Notes under the pieces: generated by a model
What the model was told of the DNA's origin: nothing
Databases searched by the model: none
What the model saw: only the letters and a program-made list of their open reading frames with translations
Part shown: positions 31,984 through 40,541 of the stretch, one piece after another
Position numbering within the stretch: position 1 is the first letter of the stretch
How the letters are laid out: each line of letters opens with the position of its first letter
Assembly: GCF_012103215.1 (NCBI RefSeq)
Contig: NZ_JAAVNE010000041.1
Location: 1 to 48,083 of the forward strand
DNA: 48,083 nucleotides
Reading direction: 5' to 3'
Origin: Falsiroseomonas selenitidurans
GTDB lineage: Bacteria > Pseudomonadota > Alphaproteobacteria > Acetobacterales > Acetobacteraceae
Made by a program: the position numbers and the translations under genes

Positions 31984-32705
31984 GCTGACCTCCCGCTCTC
32001 GCGTTCCCAGGCCGCGACAAATCGCCCTGGCAGGCGGCGCAGCCCACGCTCGGCGGCGCCGCGCACATCGAGCCGCTTGGCGAGCTTCACCTGGGGCAGG
32101 AGTAGGAACATCGGCACCATTCCCTGCTCCAGCAGCCCGCGCGCCCAGGCCTCGCGGCCTTTGCGATTGGCCGTGCCGACTTCCGTCACGCCGCCGGCCA
32201 CGAGGCGGGTCCGCCGCCGGCGCCCGGTCTGCTCGCCCTGCCGCAGTGGCAGGCACCACACGAAGCCCCGGCCCGACTTGAACGGCCGCAGGAAGGCCTG
32301 GCCCGAGGCGACCATCTGCGCGGGCGTCACCCGCATCCCCTTCTCGCCTCGGCCACGCCGGCCCCTGGCGGCGTTGAAGCCGGTCGGGATGGCGAGGAAC
32401 TTCCCGCCGCCCTTGGCGCGGATCAGCGCGCCCCGCTCGAAGGCATCGATGACATTCGGCACCTTGGTGAACACCAGCCCCGCCGGCCGCAGCGACTGCC
32501 CCGTCCGCGGGAAGATCATCGACCGCCAGGCATTGGCGATGCCCCGCGCATTGCCGGAGAAGGCGATGGTGACCTGCCGGCGTAGCTCGGCCTTCACCTG
32601 ATCGGTCTCGGCGCGAATGGCAGTCATGGCTGCGCGCTCCCCTGCGCGCACCTCATCGGCCAGCACCTTGCGGAGATCGCCGACGATGCTGGCGCCGAGC
32701 CGCAT
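31980..32705 (-). CDS. DUF6441-family phage protein
   Basis: 241 residues, basic. Features of this phage family are DLRKVLADEVRAGERAAMTAIRAETDQVKAELRRQV near the start, FPRTGQSLRPAGLVFTKVPNVIDAFERGALIRAKGGGKFLAIPT in the middle, and MVPMFLLLPQVKLAKRLDV near the end. It resembles HK97 gp10-like head-tail proteins in position and size. Role in head-tail joining is inferred. Confidence 0.65.
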   Translation of the reverse strand: MRLGASIVGDLRKVLADEVRAGERAAMTAIRAETDQVKAELRRQVTIAFSGNARGIANAWRSMIFPRTGQSLRPAGLVFTKVPNVIDAFERGALIRAKGGGKFLAIPTGFNAARGRRGRGEKGMRVTPAQMVASGQAFLRPFKSGRGFVWCLPLRQGEQTGRRRRTRLVAGGVTEVGTANRKGREAWARGLLEQGMVPMFLLLPQVKLAKRLDVRGAAERGLRRLPGRFVAAWERESGRSA

Positions 32706-32708
32706 GGA

Positions 32709-33008
32709 TCAGCGCCCGCCGAGTTTGCGGCTGAGGATGCGCAGCAGCAGGTCGTGCAGCGCGGCGTAGCCCAGCGTGCCGGCCAGCCACGCCACAGCGA
32801 AGAGCCACCAGCCATCGAGCTCGAAGGCGTGCGCGATGAGCCAGGCGCCCGTGCCGAGGCTGCCGCCCGCCAGCGCGTGCAGCAGATAGGCGCGGGTCAG
32901 CAGTGGCCGGTCGGTGGAGGAGAAGCGCGCCATTGCCCCGAGCGCACCCAGGGCGCCGGCGAGCAGCGCCTCGCCGACGATGCCGCCGATGCGCTCCGGG
33001 TCGATCAT
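32709..33008 (-). CDS. Small membrane protein, holin-like (LydA type)
   Basis: 99 residues with about three membrane helices (GEALLAGALGALGAMARF, AYLLHALAGGSLGTGAWLIAHAF, WLFAVAWLAGTLGYAALHDLLL) and a basic C-terminus. This matches small phage holins of the LydA group. The P5-like lytic protein is encoded two genes upstream, which supports a lysis role. Confidence 0.55.
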   Translation of the reverse strand: MIDPERIGGIVGEALLAGALGALGAMARFSSTDRPLLTRAYLLHALAGGSLGTGAWLIAHAFELDGWWLFAVAWLAGTLGYAALHDLLLRILSRKLGGR

Positions 33009-33018
33009 GGCGGTTCTC

Positions 33019-33327
33019 CTATCGGCGGCAGAAGACGCGCCAGGCGATGCCCGCGGCATCCCGCTCGGCGTGCTGGACGGTCAGGGTGTCGGCGCCGAGG
33101 GTGAAGGTGTCGTCCGCCTCGACGCTGGAGAGGACGGCGATGGCCACCGTCAGCACGTCGCCGGCCTGGATCGCGCTGGTGCCGAAGGCATCGCCCAGCC
33201 GATCCGGCGACGAGCGGACCACGCGGAGCAGGACCGGCGCACCGGTCCCGCCCGCGCGATAGCTCGCATCCGCTCCGATGTTCGGATCCGCGGCCAGCGC
33301 ATCCATGGCCGCGACGAAGGCGCTCAT
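33019..33327 (-). CDS. Phage head-tail connector protein, putative
   Basis: 102 residues, starting MSAFVAAMDALAADPNIGADASYRAGG, followed by strands in GDVLTVAIAVLSSVEADDTFTLGADTLTVQHAERD. Similar small beta-rich proteins join head and tail. The family is not certain. Overlaps the next upstream gene by 4 nt (ATGA). Confidence 0.5.
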   Translation of the reverse strand: MSAFVAAMDALAADPNIGADASYRAGGTGAPVLLRVVRSSPDRLGDAFGTSAIQAGDVLTVAIAVLSSVEADDTFTLGADTLTVQHAERDAAGIAWRVFCRR

Positions 33328-33962
33328 GCGGGCCGCCGCAGCCGCCAGGCGAGGACGCCCGCCACGGCCGCGACGATGACCGCGATGGCGACGGCGGGCG
33401 CCAGCGTGCCCAGCGCTTGGATGGCCGGCGCCGCCTGTGCCACGGCGGTGGCGATGCCCGCCGCGCCCACGAGGACCGCACCACGCCCGGTGCCGGTGAC
33501 GGCGGCCACCTCCCGCAATGTCACCGGCGGCGCGGGCGGGACCCCGGCCAGGGTGAGCGCGCGGTCAATCACCGCGGCCGGATAGCTCAGCCCGGCGCAC
33601 TCATGGTGGATGATGGCCTCGACCAGCGGGCGGAGGTGTTCGTTCCGATGCAGGTCGATGGCATCGTCCGGCGCGACGCCAATGCGTCGCGCCACCACCG
33701 CGATATAGGCCGCGGTGTCGTTCTCCACCTTGGGCGCCCAGCGCTCGATGATCGCGCGCGGCGTGCGCAGCTTGTGCCGGTCCTGGTAGGTGACCAGCAG
33801 GGCGGCGAGCGCGCGGATGCCGAACTCGTGGCTGGTGAAGCGGCAGAAACGCCCATCCGACGGCGGCTCGGCCAGCCCCTGCCACTTGTTGGCAGGGACG
33901 TGCTCGATGTTCCCCGGGTTGCGGTTGCGATAGCCCCGCGTGGCCTTCGGATCGATGCTCAT
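33324..33962 (-). CDS. P5-like virion lytic protein with C-terminal membrane helix
   Basis: 212 residues. The N-terminal part (GYRNRNPGNIEHVPANKWQG, FCRFTSHEFGIRALAALLVTYQDRHKLRTPRAIIERWAP, ENDTAAYIAVVA) matches the structural protein P5 type, a lysozyme-like domain that degrades peptidoglycan. The C-terminus has one or two membrane helices (AVLVGAAGIATAVAQAA and LAPAVAIAVIVAAVAGVLAW) before RLRRPA. A membrane-anchored endolysin or an entry enzyme are both possible. Confidence 0.65.
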   Translation of the reverse strand: MSIDPKATRGYRNRNPGNIEHVPANKWQGLAEPPSDGRFCRFTSHEFGIRALAALLVTYQDRHKLRTPRAIIERWAPKVENDTAAYIAVVARRIGVAPDDAIDLHRNEHLRPLVEAIIHHECAGLSYPAAVIDRALTLAGVPPAPPVTLREVAAVTGTGRGAVLVGAAGIATAVAQAAPAIQALGTLAPAVAIAVIVAAVAGVLAWRLRRPA

Positions 33963-34306
33963 GCGCCGGACGCCGGGACGCGCAGCAGCACGGCGCGGAC
34001 GGTGGTGTCCGCCGCGAGCGCCGCCACTGTGGCGAGGCCCACCTGGAAGTTGCCGGTGGCCGTGGTGGTGAGGCGCCGGTTGGTGTTGTCCCAGAACAGC
34101 CGCGCACCGGCGGTGATGGCGAGCGCCGGCTCCTTGGTGATGTCGAAGACGCCCTTGGTCTGGCATTCGATGACGGCGTTCTGCACGCCGTCGACGGCGG
34201 CCACGCCGAAGAGCGCGCCGACCAGGACGCCCTGGCCGGAGGTGACGCCGCCCGCATAGGGGACGGCGAGCGCCAGGCTGTCGCCGGGCTGCACATAGTT
34301 GCGCAT
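33959..34306 (-). CDS. DUF2190-family capsid decoration-like protein
   Basis: 115 residues: MRNYVQPGDSLALAVPYAGGVTSGQGVLVGALFGVAA, then KGVFDITKEPALAITAGARLFWDNTNRRLT. This is the typical DUF2190 pattern found beside major capsid genes and thought to decorate heads. It is separated from the capsid gene by the toxin-antitoxin module. Confidence 0.85.
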   Translation of the reverse strand: MRNYVQPGDSLALAVPYAGGVTSGQGVLVGALFGVAAVDGVQNAVIECQTKGVFDITKEPALAITAGARLFWDNTNRRLTTTATGNFQVGLATVAALAADTTVRAVLLRVPASGA

Positions 34307-34365
34307 GGATTGCTCCTGTGGAGGGTGGATTGGTGAGGAAGGACGGCCTTGAAGTCGGCCGCCAA

Positions 34366-34385
34366 AGACGTTACATGTAACGTCT
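34366..34385. promoter_or_regulatory. Perfect 20-bp palindrome, antitoxin operator
   Basis: AGACGTTACATGTAACGTCT is a perfect inverted repeat ending 13 bases before the mazE-like start. Type II antitoxins bind such palindromes to repress their own operon. Confidence 0.7.
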
Positions 34386-34398
34386 CATGGAGGTTCCG

Positions 34399-34644
34399 AT
34401 GCCCGCTCCTGATGTGCGCAAGCGCGTGGCTGCCCACCGGGCGGAGTTGCGCAAGCGCGGCCTGCGCCCGATCCAGATCTGGGTCCCAGACACCCGCGCC
34501 CCCGGCTTTGCCGAGGAGGCGCGCCGGCAATCCCAGCTCGTCGATGCGGATGACGAGTTCGGCGAGGTGATGGGCTTCATCGAGCGCAATTCGGCCTGGC
34601 CCGAGGGAGACGACGATATCCCCGAATACGATGCGCTGCGGTGA
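34399..34644 (+). CDS. MazE-like antitoxin (DUF3018 type)
   Basis: 81 residues. The N-terminal basic DNA-binding region and KRGLRPIQIWVPDTRAPGFAEEARRQSQLVD are the signature of alphaproteobacterial MazE-like antitoxins; the acidic C-terminus (EGDDDIPEYDALR) would wrap the toxin. The ATG at 34399 is chosen over 34387 because GGAGG stands 5 bases before it. The stop overlaps the toxin start by 14 nt. Confidence 0.85.
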   Translation: MPAPDVRKRVAAHRAELRKRGLRPIQIWVPDTRAPGFAEEARRQSQLVDADDEFGEVMGFIERNSAWPEGDDDIPEYDALR

Positions 34645-34963
34645 GGTGGTGGTCGTCGCCGACCGTGCAGGCGGCGACTATGCGGGGAAACCCAGGCCGG
34701 CGGTGGTGGTGCAGTCGGACATGTACGACCAAACGCTCAGTCTGGTGGTGTGCCCCCTGACGTCGCGGGAGCGCGATGCCGGATTGCTGCGTGTGGCAGT
34801 CGCGCCGAGTGATCGGTTGTCGATCCGTCAGCCGAGCTGGGTGATGGTGGAAAAGCTAACCAGCATCCGCCGCGATCGAGCGACGTCCGTGATCGGGAGG
34901 CTCTCAGATGAGGAGATCACCGCGCTGAACAGAAGCTTGGCGGTCTTCCTCGGCTTTGCGTGA
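34631..34963 (+). CDS. MazF/PemK-type endoribonuclease toxin
   Basis: 110 residues. GEVVVVADRAGGDYAGKPRPAVVVQSD, LVVCPLTSRERDA and PSWVMVEKLTSIRRDRATSVIGRLSDEEI are MazF landmarks, with the active-site region between strand 1 and 2 (GKPRPAVVVQ). Cuts mRNA when freed from antitoxin. Oriented against the structural genes, as for an independently expressed lysogen gene. Confidence 0.87.
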   Translation: MRCGEVVVVADRAGGDYAGKPRPAVVVQSDMYDQTLSLVVCPLTSRERDAGLLRVAVAPSDRLSIRQPSWVMVEKLTSIRRDRATSVIGRLSDEEITALNRSLAVFLGFA

Positions 34964-34971
34964 GGCGCGAC

Positions 34972-35205
34972 ATGGCATTTGAAGTGAGGGTCAGCAGTCG
35001 CGCGATGCGGGGCAAGCTCGCTCTGTTCCTGCGGCTCGTTGAGCGCGGGCATCGGGTGGTGATCGCGGATCGCGGGCAGCGACCTGTCCTTCTGATCCCC
35101 GCCCGCGAAAATGGCCACATACCGACGCGCGACGCCTTACGGCTGGGCGGGCGCTTTCGCGCACTGCCCGCCCCGCAGCGGCGTGCCCTTAGGTGCCCGG
35201 GTTGA
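34972..35205 (+). CDS. Phd/YefM-like antitoxin fragment, third gene of TA module
   Basis: 77 residues. FEVRVSSRAMRGKLALFLRLVERGHRVVIADRGQRPVLLIPA follows the pattern of prevent-host-death antitoxins (a short helix, then VERGxxVVI and RPVxxL). It starts 8 bases after the toxin stop; an overlapping GTG at 34960 is also possible. The end runs 17 bases into the convergent capsid gene. A cognate Phd-type toxin is missing. Confidence 0.5.
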   Translation: MAFEVRVSSRAMRGKLALFLRLVERGHRVVIADRGQRPVLLIPARENGHIPTRDALRLGGRFRALPAPQRRALRCPG

Positions 35206-37285
35206 ACCAGGCGCCGCGCCAGTCGATGGCGCCGACGCCGAAGTCGAAGATCACCGAGACTTCGACACCATCGACGCCCTGCACATTGCCGGTGGTGACC
35301 TGCGGCCCCTCGGCGCCGTTGAGGTAGCCGTAGACGTAGACCGGCGCGGCCATCGGGTCGGAGAACAGGTACCAGCGGTTGGCCGGGATCAGCGGCTCGA
35401 CCAGCGGCTGGACGAAGCCAGCATAGACGTTGGCGTTGCTGGTCTGCGTCGCCTGCACCGAGACGGTGAGCTGGCGCGCCGCGAGCTCCTGGTTCGGCCC
35501 GACCAGCAGGCGCATCTGCGCGCCCACCGCGATGGGCAGGCCGTCGAGCGTCCGCTGCCGCATCACGGCGGCACGGCCGAGTGCGAGGTTCGGCAAGTCG
35601 AGCAGCGTGCCGGCACCCGCCTTGTTGGCCCGCGCCGCCGCCGTACCGAAGACCGCGGCCGCGCCGGTGGTGAGCGTGGGGCCGTCGCCACCCGCGCTAT
35701 TCACCAGCGCATAGGCCGTCGCATTCTCGAAGTCGGCGACACGCCGGCCGATCATGGAGGCGAAGTCAGTGAAGGCGCCCAGATCGTCATTCACCAGCAT
35801 CTGGCGCGTGACGCGGATGCGCCGGGCGAAGGTCTGCAGGAACACGAGCTCCTGGCTCTCCGACATGGTGCCGGCCTGGACCTCGCCATTCTCCGACAGC
35901 GGCAGCAGGGTCGGGAAGTCGCCGACGCGGAGGTGGCGGTGCGGCTTGAAGTCCCGGAAATCGCGGCGGAGGAACAGCGTTCGGTAGGTGGGTGCGGCCG
36001 GCGCGTAGGCAGCCAGCAGCATCTTGTTGGCCGCGGCGGAGAGCAGCACCGGGAAGTCGGAGGTGGTGTGGAAGGCGCGCTCGGCCAGGATGGTCGGGTT
36101 GCGCGGGACGTTGCGCTCGCCCCGGGCGCGGAGAAGCTCGCCGATCATGTCGGAGGGGCGCCAACCCAGGAACTCGGTGTGGCGGCCGGTGGTCGGCGCC
36201 TGGTAGCCGGGCATGGTGCGGGCGGCGAGCGCCTCGGCCATGGCGTCGAGGATCTGCGCCGGGTCCTCGTTGGAGGGGCCGGTGTCGGGGCGCGCCGGCA
36301 GGGAGGGACGGGCCGCCCCGCTGGTGAAGGCGTCCCAGAGCCGGCCGCGCAGCACCTCGGGCGAGACGCGGTCGCGGATGGCGGCCTCGCGCATGGTGTC
36401 GAGCATGTCGGCGGTCACCAGGCCGCGGGCGGCGGCGAGGACCGGCTCGTAGCCAGCGATGCGCTCGACCGCGGCGCGCTCCGCTTCGGCGCGGATGGCC
36501 TCGAAGTCGGGGGCCGGCGGCGCAGCGCGGGTCGGCTCGGGCGGAGCGGTGGGTGCGGCGGTGGGTGCGGTGGTCACGGGGTTCTCCTGGGGCGTGGATG
36601 CGATGGGCGGCGCGGGCGGCGCCGGCGCGGGATCCGACGAAGCCGGCGTCGTCTCGGGCATGGTGGGTTCCTCGGGGATGGTCAGGGCGGGTTCGATGGC
36701 GGTGGCGAGGGCGCCCTGGTCCCCCTCGCCGCGCACGACGGCGGCCGCGTCCACGGGGACCGGCACGATCGAGATTTCGTAAGGCTCCCAATCCACGGCG
36801 CGGTGGATGGTCTGGCCGGTGGCGGCGTCGGGCCGGGGCTCGTAGCGGTGCACCCGGTAGCCGACGCTGACGGACTGCAGCGTGCCGTCCGCGACGCGCT
36901 GCCAGACCGGCTCCACGTCATCGGCGCCACTGAATTGCAGCGTGGCGTAGCCGCGGCCGGCCTCGAGCCGGGCGGCGGTGACGCGGCCCAGCACGTCGCG
37001 CGTGCCAGCGCGCCGGTGGGTGTCCAGCACCGGTGCGCGGCCGGAGCGCAGCGCGTCCATGCGGACCGCTGAGGGCGCCATGTCGAGCTCTTCGAGGATC
37101 GGCCCATAGGGCGGCACGAAGTTGCGGGCCCGCGCGCCGGTGGACCACACCACCTCGACGGTGCGGGCCGCCCGATTGACGGTGACGGGCGCGGCGAGCG
37201 CGCGGCAGGCGGTGATCGACTGCCCAGCGTCGGGCATTCGATCCGGCGCGGGGCTGGGCCCCTCCGGTTCGATCGGCTCGGTCAT
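35189..37285 (-). CDS. Prohead protease-major capsid protein fusion
   Basis: 698 residues. Residues 30-190 form a prohead protease domain (RTVEVVWSTGARARNF, MRDALRSGRAPVLDTHRR-like, SVSVGYRVHRYEP, WEPYEISIVPVPVD). A Pro/Ala/Thr linker follows at about 205-260, then an HK97-type capsid (about 330-698: NPTILAERAFHTTSDFPVLL, MSESQELVFLQTFARRIRVTRQMLVND, WYLFSDPM). The protease presumably cuts itself and the scaffold-like segment away during head maturation. Fusions like this are known in phages. Confidence 0.88.
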   Translation of the reverse strand: MTEPIEPEGPSPAPDRMPDAGQSITACRALAAPVTVNRAARTVEVVWSTGARARNFVPPYGPILEELDMAPSAVRMDALRSGRAPVLDTHRRAGTRDVLGRVTAARLEAGRGYATLQFSGADDVEPVWQRVADGTLQSVSVGYRVHRYEPRPDAATGQTIHRAVDWEPYEISIVPVPVDAAAVVRGEGDQGALATAIEPALTIPEEPTMPETTPASSDPAPAPPAPPIASTPQENPVTTAPTAAPTAPPEPTRAAPPAPDFEAIRAEAERAAVERIAGYEPVLAAARGLVTADMLDTMREAAIRDRVSPEVLRGRLWDAFTSGAARPSLPARPDTGPSNEDPAQILDAMAEALAARTMPGYQAPTTGRHTEFLGWRPSDMIGELLRARGERNVPRNPTILAERAFHTTSDFPVLLSAAANKMLLAAYAPAAPTYRTLFLRRDFRDFKPHRHLRVGDFPTLLPLSENGEVQAGTMSESQELVFLQTFARRIRVTRQMLVNDDLGAFTDFASMIGRRVADFENATAYALVNSAGGDGPTLTTGAAAVFGTAAARANKAGAGTLLDLPNLALGRAAVMRQRTLDGLPIAVGAQMRLLVGPNQELAARQLTVSVQATQTSNANVYAGFVQPLVEPLIPANRWYLFSDPMAAPVYVYGYLNGAEGPQVTTGNVQGVDGVEVSVIFDFGVGAIDWRGAWFNPGT

Positions 37286-37309
37286 GGATGTGCTCCTGGC
37301 GCGGCGCCG

Positions 37310-38803
37310 TTACGGCGCGGCGAAGCCCTGCGCGTTGACGTAGACCTGCGCGCCGGTGGTGATGCAGGCGACGTTCATCGCCGTGGCGGCGGTCCCGCGC
37401 AGCGGGGTGGGAAAGGTGATCTCGACCGGGGCCGCCATCGCCGCCGGCAGCAGCTGACGCCAGATCACGGTGGCGCCGTCCTTGATGACCACCTCCGTGG
37501 CGACCGTCGCGTGTGCGTTGCGGATATCGATCGAGGTGACGTAGTTCCGGATGCCGGCCGCGGCGGCCGCCCGGAGCACCACATCGGTGGTGTTGATGAT
37601 CCCACCCGCGGCGGCGGCGTACTGCCAGTCGGCCTCGGGGATGGCGTAGGGCTTTGTGACCAGCGCGCCGATCAGCGTCGCCAGCAGATCCACGCCACGC
37701 GCCGTGGTGACGGCGACCGGATTGGCCGAGTAGCCGGTGGCCGCCAGCACCGGCAGCGCGCCGCTGGTACCGCGGGCCTGGCCGCCCACCGGCGTTACGG
37801 TCGGCGGGATGGTGCTGAGGACATTCACGCCAAGCCCCTGGCCCGCGACCGACTGGCCGCGGCCGGCGGTGATTTCGGTGGTGAGCTCGGCATAGTCCGC
37901 GATGGTGACGAACTGGACCTTGATGTCGGTGTTCGAGGCGGGAGCGAGATTGCGCGAGACCGAGGCCCAGCCGGTGTTCAGATAGGCGCCGGTGAAGGTC
38001 GAGCCGACCAGATCAAAGCTGTTCGCGTCGATGACCGTGATGGTGAAGCTGCCATTCGCCCCGGGCACGCCGGAGACATCGGCGACCGTCACCACATCGT
38101 TCGTGGCAAAGCCATGCGCCGCGCGGGTGATACGCACCGCGCCACCGCCATTGTTCGCCACCGCCGAGACGCCGCTGATGAACTGGCGGTTCCGCACGCG
38201 GATCCGAAAGCGATACAGCGCATTCGGCTCTGGGATCTGCTGGTGGCGGACATACGAGTTCGACCGCGCTGCGGTGGTGTCGAGCAGGCGGCCATGGAAG
38301 TAGCATTCGTCGTTGGTCGGCTCGAGCTCCAGCACCGACCAGCCGGCCGGCGCCGTGGTCGGGATGGTGCTGCCCGAGGCGCTGCCGAGGCGCGGCGCGG
38401 CCTCGCTTTGCACCTCGTAGTTCGCGAGCGTCGCGCTGGTCCCGTCCAGCCGCCAGGCAGCCGCACTGCGCCCGTCCGGCTGGGCGGTGGCCGGATCAAT
38501 GCTGACCAGCTCGAGCCAGACCGACTGGCCGACGATGCGCTGGCTCATATTCACCGCCACCATGACCCGGAGCGGGATGGTGAAGGTGGTGCGGCTGGTG
38601 AGCGTCAGCTCGTCGTCGAGCGTGGTGCCGGTGGAGATGGTGACGGCGCCATCCGCGACGGTGTGCGTGATGCCGCCGCCGGTCGCCGCGATCTCCCAGC
38701 GCGCCGGATTGATCTCGGTGCCGTTGAAGCTGTCGCGGAACTTCTTCTGCATGCTCTTGATCTTGAGCATGTCGTCGGTCCAGTCGTAGGCACCTGCGAT
38801 CAT
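37310..38803 (-). CDS. Phage structural protein of unknown class
   Basis: 497 residues, starting MIAGAYDWTDDMLKIKSMQKKFRDSFNGTEINPARWEI. The N-terminal half resembles a beta-sandwich (lectin-like) domain, and NNGGGAVRITRAAHGFATNDVVTVADVSGVPGANGSFTI is a repeat-like segment common in phage virion proteins. Its place between portal and capsid is unusual for a fibre; it may be a head fibre or decoration. Function inferred. Confidence 0.55.
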   Translation of the reverse strand: MIAGAYDWTDDMLKIKSMQKKFRDSFNGTEINPARWEIAATGGGITHTVADGAVTISTGTTLDDELTLTSRTTFTIPLRVMVAVNMSQRIVGQSVWLELVSIDPATAQPDGRSAAAWRLDGTSATLANYEVQSEAAPRLGSASGSTIPTTAPAGWSVLELEPTNDECYFHGRLLDTTAARSNSYVRHQQIPEPNALYRFRIRVRNRQFISGVSAVANNGGGAVRITRAAHGFATNDVVTVADVSGVPGANGSFTITVIDANSFDLVGSTFTGAYLNTGWASVSRNLAPASNTDIKVQFVTIADYAELTTEITAGRGQSVAGQGLGVNVLSTIPPTVTPVGGQARGTSGALPVLAATGYSANPVAVTTARGVDLLATLIGALVTKPYAIPEADWQYAAAAGGIINTTDVVLRAAAAAGIRNYVTSIDIRNAHATVATEVVIKDGATVIWRQLLPAAMAAPVEITFPTPLRGTAATAMNVACITTGAQVYVNAQGFAAP

Positions 38804-40296
38804 TGGGATGCTCCTGGATTGGGGGCAGCGCCCGCATCCGCACGCGGCGAAGCAGCGCCGGTGGCGGCGATCTCGATGGCGGCGAGCTGGGCCGCATCCT
38901 GTGCGGCGCCGGACTTCGCGACGCGGCGCGGATCGCTGTCGAGCGACAGCCCTGCCTCATCGAGCAGGGCGTTGGCCTCGCGGATCATCTCGACGACCTG
39001 GCGGAAGTCGTAGCCGAAGGCGCCGACGGCCTCGGGCTGCGGCACGAAGCCGGCGCGCACCTGGGCGATCAGGGCGGTGGTGTCCTTCAGCGGGTCGATC
39101 ATCTCGTGGGCGGGCGGGACGTGCGATAGGCCCTCGGGAACATCCGCGCCCCAAAGGCCGAGCAGCGCGCCCTGCGCGTGGAAGCGATCGGCGATCGGCC
39201 GCACCAGCATTGGGATCAGCATCCCGTACTGCACCTGCTCGCAGAGCCGGCGGAACTCGATCTTGCCGGCACGCAGGCTGGAGTAGTTCGCCTGGGTGAG
39301 GTCCCCGGCGACCTGGTCGTAGGTGAGGCCGGTGCCGACGGCGGAAGCTTCAAGCGCGCGCCGCGCGAAGGCCGCGTGCGATCCACCACCGGAGGGGTTC
39401 ACCACCTCCACGCTGCCCATGCCGCGGCGATACAGGATCATGCCGGGCTCGAAGCTCTCGACCGTCCGGCCCTGCGCATCACGCAGCAGTCCCGAAGCCG
39501 GGCCGGTCATGGTGTCGTCGCCATCCTCGGACACAACCGCGGCGAGGCACGCCTCGATCTTGGCCTTCATCAGCAGCGCGGCCTCGTAGTCACCGAGGTC
39601 GCGCAGTCGGGTCAGCACCGGCGCCAGCCAGGACACGTCGCGCAGCTGGCCAGGCCGGCGCTTGCGGTAGATGTGCAGCACATCGCGGGCGGGGACGCGC
39701 TGGCTGCTGAGCCAGGTGGCACCGCCCGGCAGGACCCAGGACGCGCCGGGATGCACGCGGTGCAGCCAATAGCCGACCGGCTCACCGGCCTCTCCCAGGC
39801 CGATGCCCTGCAGGGTGGAGACACCCTCGATGACGCCCTGGCGGGCCGTGTCGAGGTGATCGCTTTCCAGCACCTGCAGCCTCAGGCCGATCGGATTGGC
39901 CGGCGTGCTGTCGGCCGGCAGCAGCCGGACGAAGCATTCGCCGCTCTCGACCACCGCCCGCATCACCAGCGCCTGCAGGCCATAGAGATCGAGCCGGCCC
40001 TCGGCGTCGCAAGCGGTGCTGTCGGACCAGCGCCGCCAGGCCTCGGCATGCGGCTTATCCGGCCAGCGAGTGGTGATGCCGGCGCCCACCGCGTTGCCGG
40101 TCCAGAGATCCACGATGCGGGCGGCGTAGGGGTCGTTGCGGACGGCATCGCGGGCGCGGCGTGCCACGGTGGGTGCGGCGGCGCCGACATCGGCCGTGGC
40201 GCTGCCGCCGGAGGCCGCCCAGCTCGAAGCACGGCTGTCCTGCGCGGCGGCATAGCCACGCAGGGCGTGCCAGGCATCGCGAAGGCGGCCCATCAC
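38800..40296 (-). CDS. Portal protein (lambda family)
   Basis: 498 residues. RRARDAVRNDPYAARIVDLWTGNAVGAGI, the SGECFVRLLP strand, ESDHLDTARQGVIEGV, VLHIYRKRRPGQLRDVSWLAPVL and AGDLTQANYSSLRAG are hallmarks of lambda-type (gpB) portals. It forms the dodecameric DNA gate. The GTG at 40296 overlaps the previous stop; an ATG follows as codon 2. The 3' end overlaps the next gene by 4 nt. Confidence 0.92.
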   Translation of the reverse strand: MMGRLRDAWHALRGYAAAQDSRASSWAASGGSATADVGAAAPTVARRARDAVRNDPYAARIVDLWTGNAVGAGITTRWPDKPHAEAWRRWSDSTACDAEGRLDLYGLQALVMRAVVESGECFVRLLPADSTPANPIGLRLQVLESDHLDTARQGVIEGVSTLQGIGLGEAGEPVGYWLHRVHPGASWVLPGGATWLSSQRVPARDVLHIYRKRRPGQLRDVSWLAPVLTRLRDLGDYEAALLMKAKIEACLAAVVSEDGDDTMTGPASGLLRDAQGRTVESFEPGMILYRRGMGSVEVVNPSGGGSHAAFARRALEASAVGTGLTYDQVAGDLTQANYSSLRAGKIEFRRLCEQVQYGMLIPMLVRPIADRFHAQGALLGLWGADVPEGLSHVPPAHEMIDPLKDTTALIAQVRAGFVPQPEAVGAFGYDFRQVVEMIREANALLDEAGLSLDSDPRRVAKSGAAQDAAQLAAIEIAATGAASPRADAGAAPNPGASQ

Positions 40297-40529
40297 CTGC
40301 TTCCCTCGCGGGAGAAGCTGGCGAAGGTCACGCTGGGGCGGCGCGCGGCGGTGTTCTCGGCGGCGTGCAGGACGGATAGGGCGCGGCCGAGCTCATCCAG
40401 GGAGCGGTATTCAACCGTGCGGCCATCGAAGGTCACGCGCGTGGTGCCGCCGGTGAAGGCTGCGGCCAGCACGGCGGCGCGGGTGCCGGGCGGTTGGGCG
40501 AGTGCCCAGGCGAGGACGGTCGGGTCCAT
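40293..40529 (-). CDS. gpW-like head-tail joining protein
   Basis: 78 residues, MDPTVLAWALAQPPGTRAAVLAAAFTGGTTRVTFDGRTVEYRSLDELGRAL. The VTFDGRTVEYRSLDEL pattern is the gpW-type fold. In lambda-like phages gpW lies between large terminase and portal, exactly as here. Confidence 0.7.
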   Translation of the reverse strand: MDPTVLAWALAQPPGTRAAVLAAAFTGGTTRVTFDGRTVEYRSLDELGRALSVLHAAENTAARRPSVTFASFSREGSR

Positions 40530-40541
40530 GATCGTCCTCCT

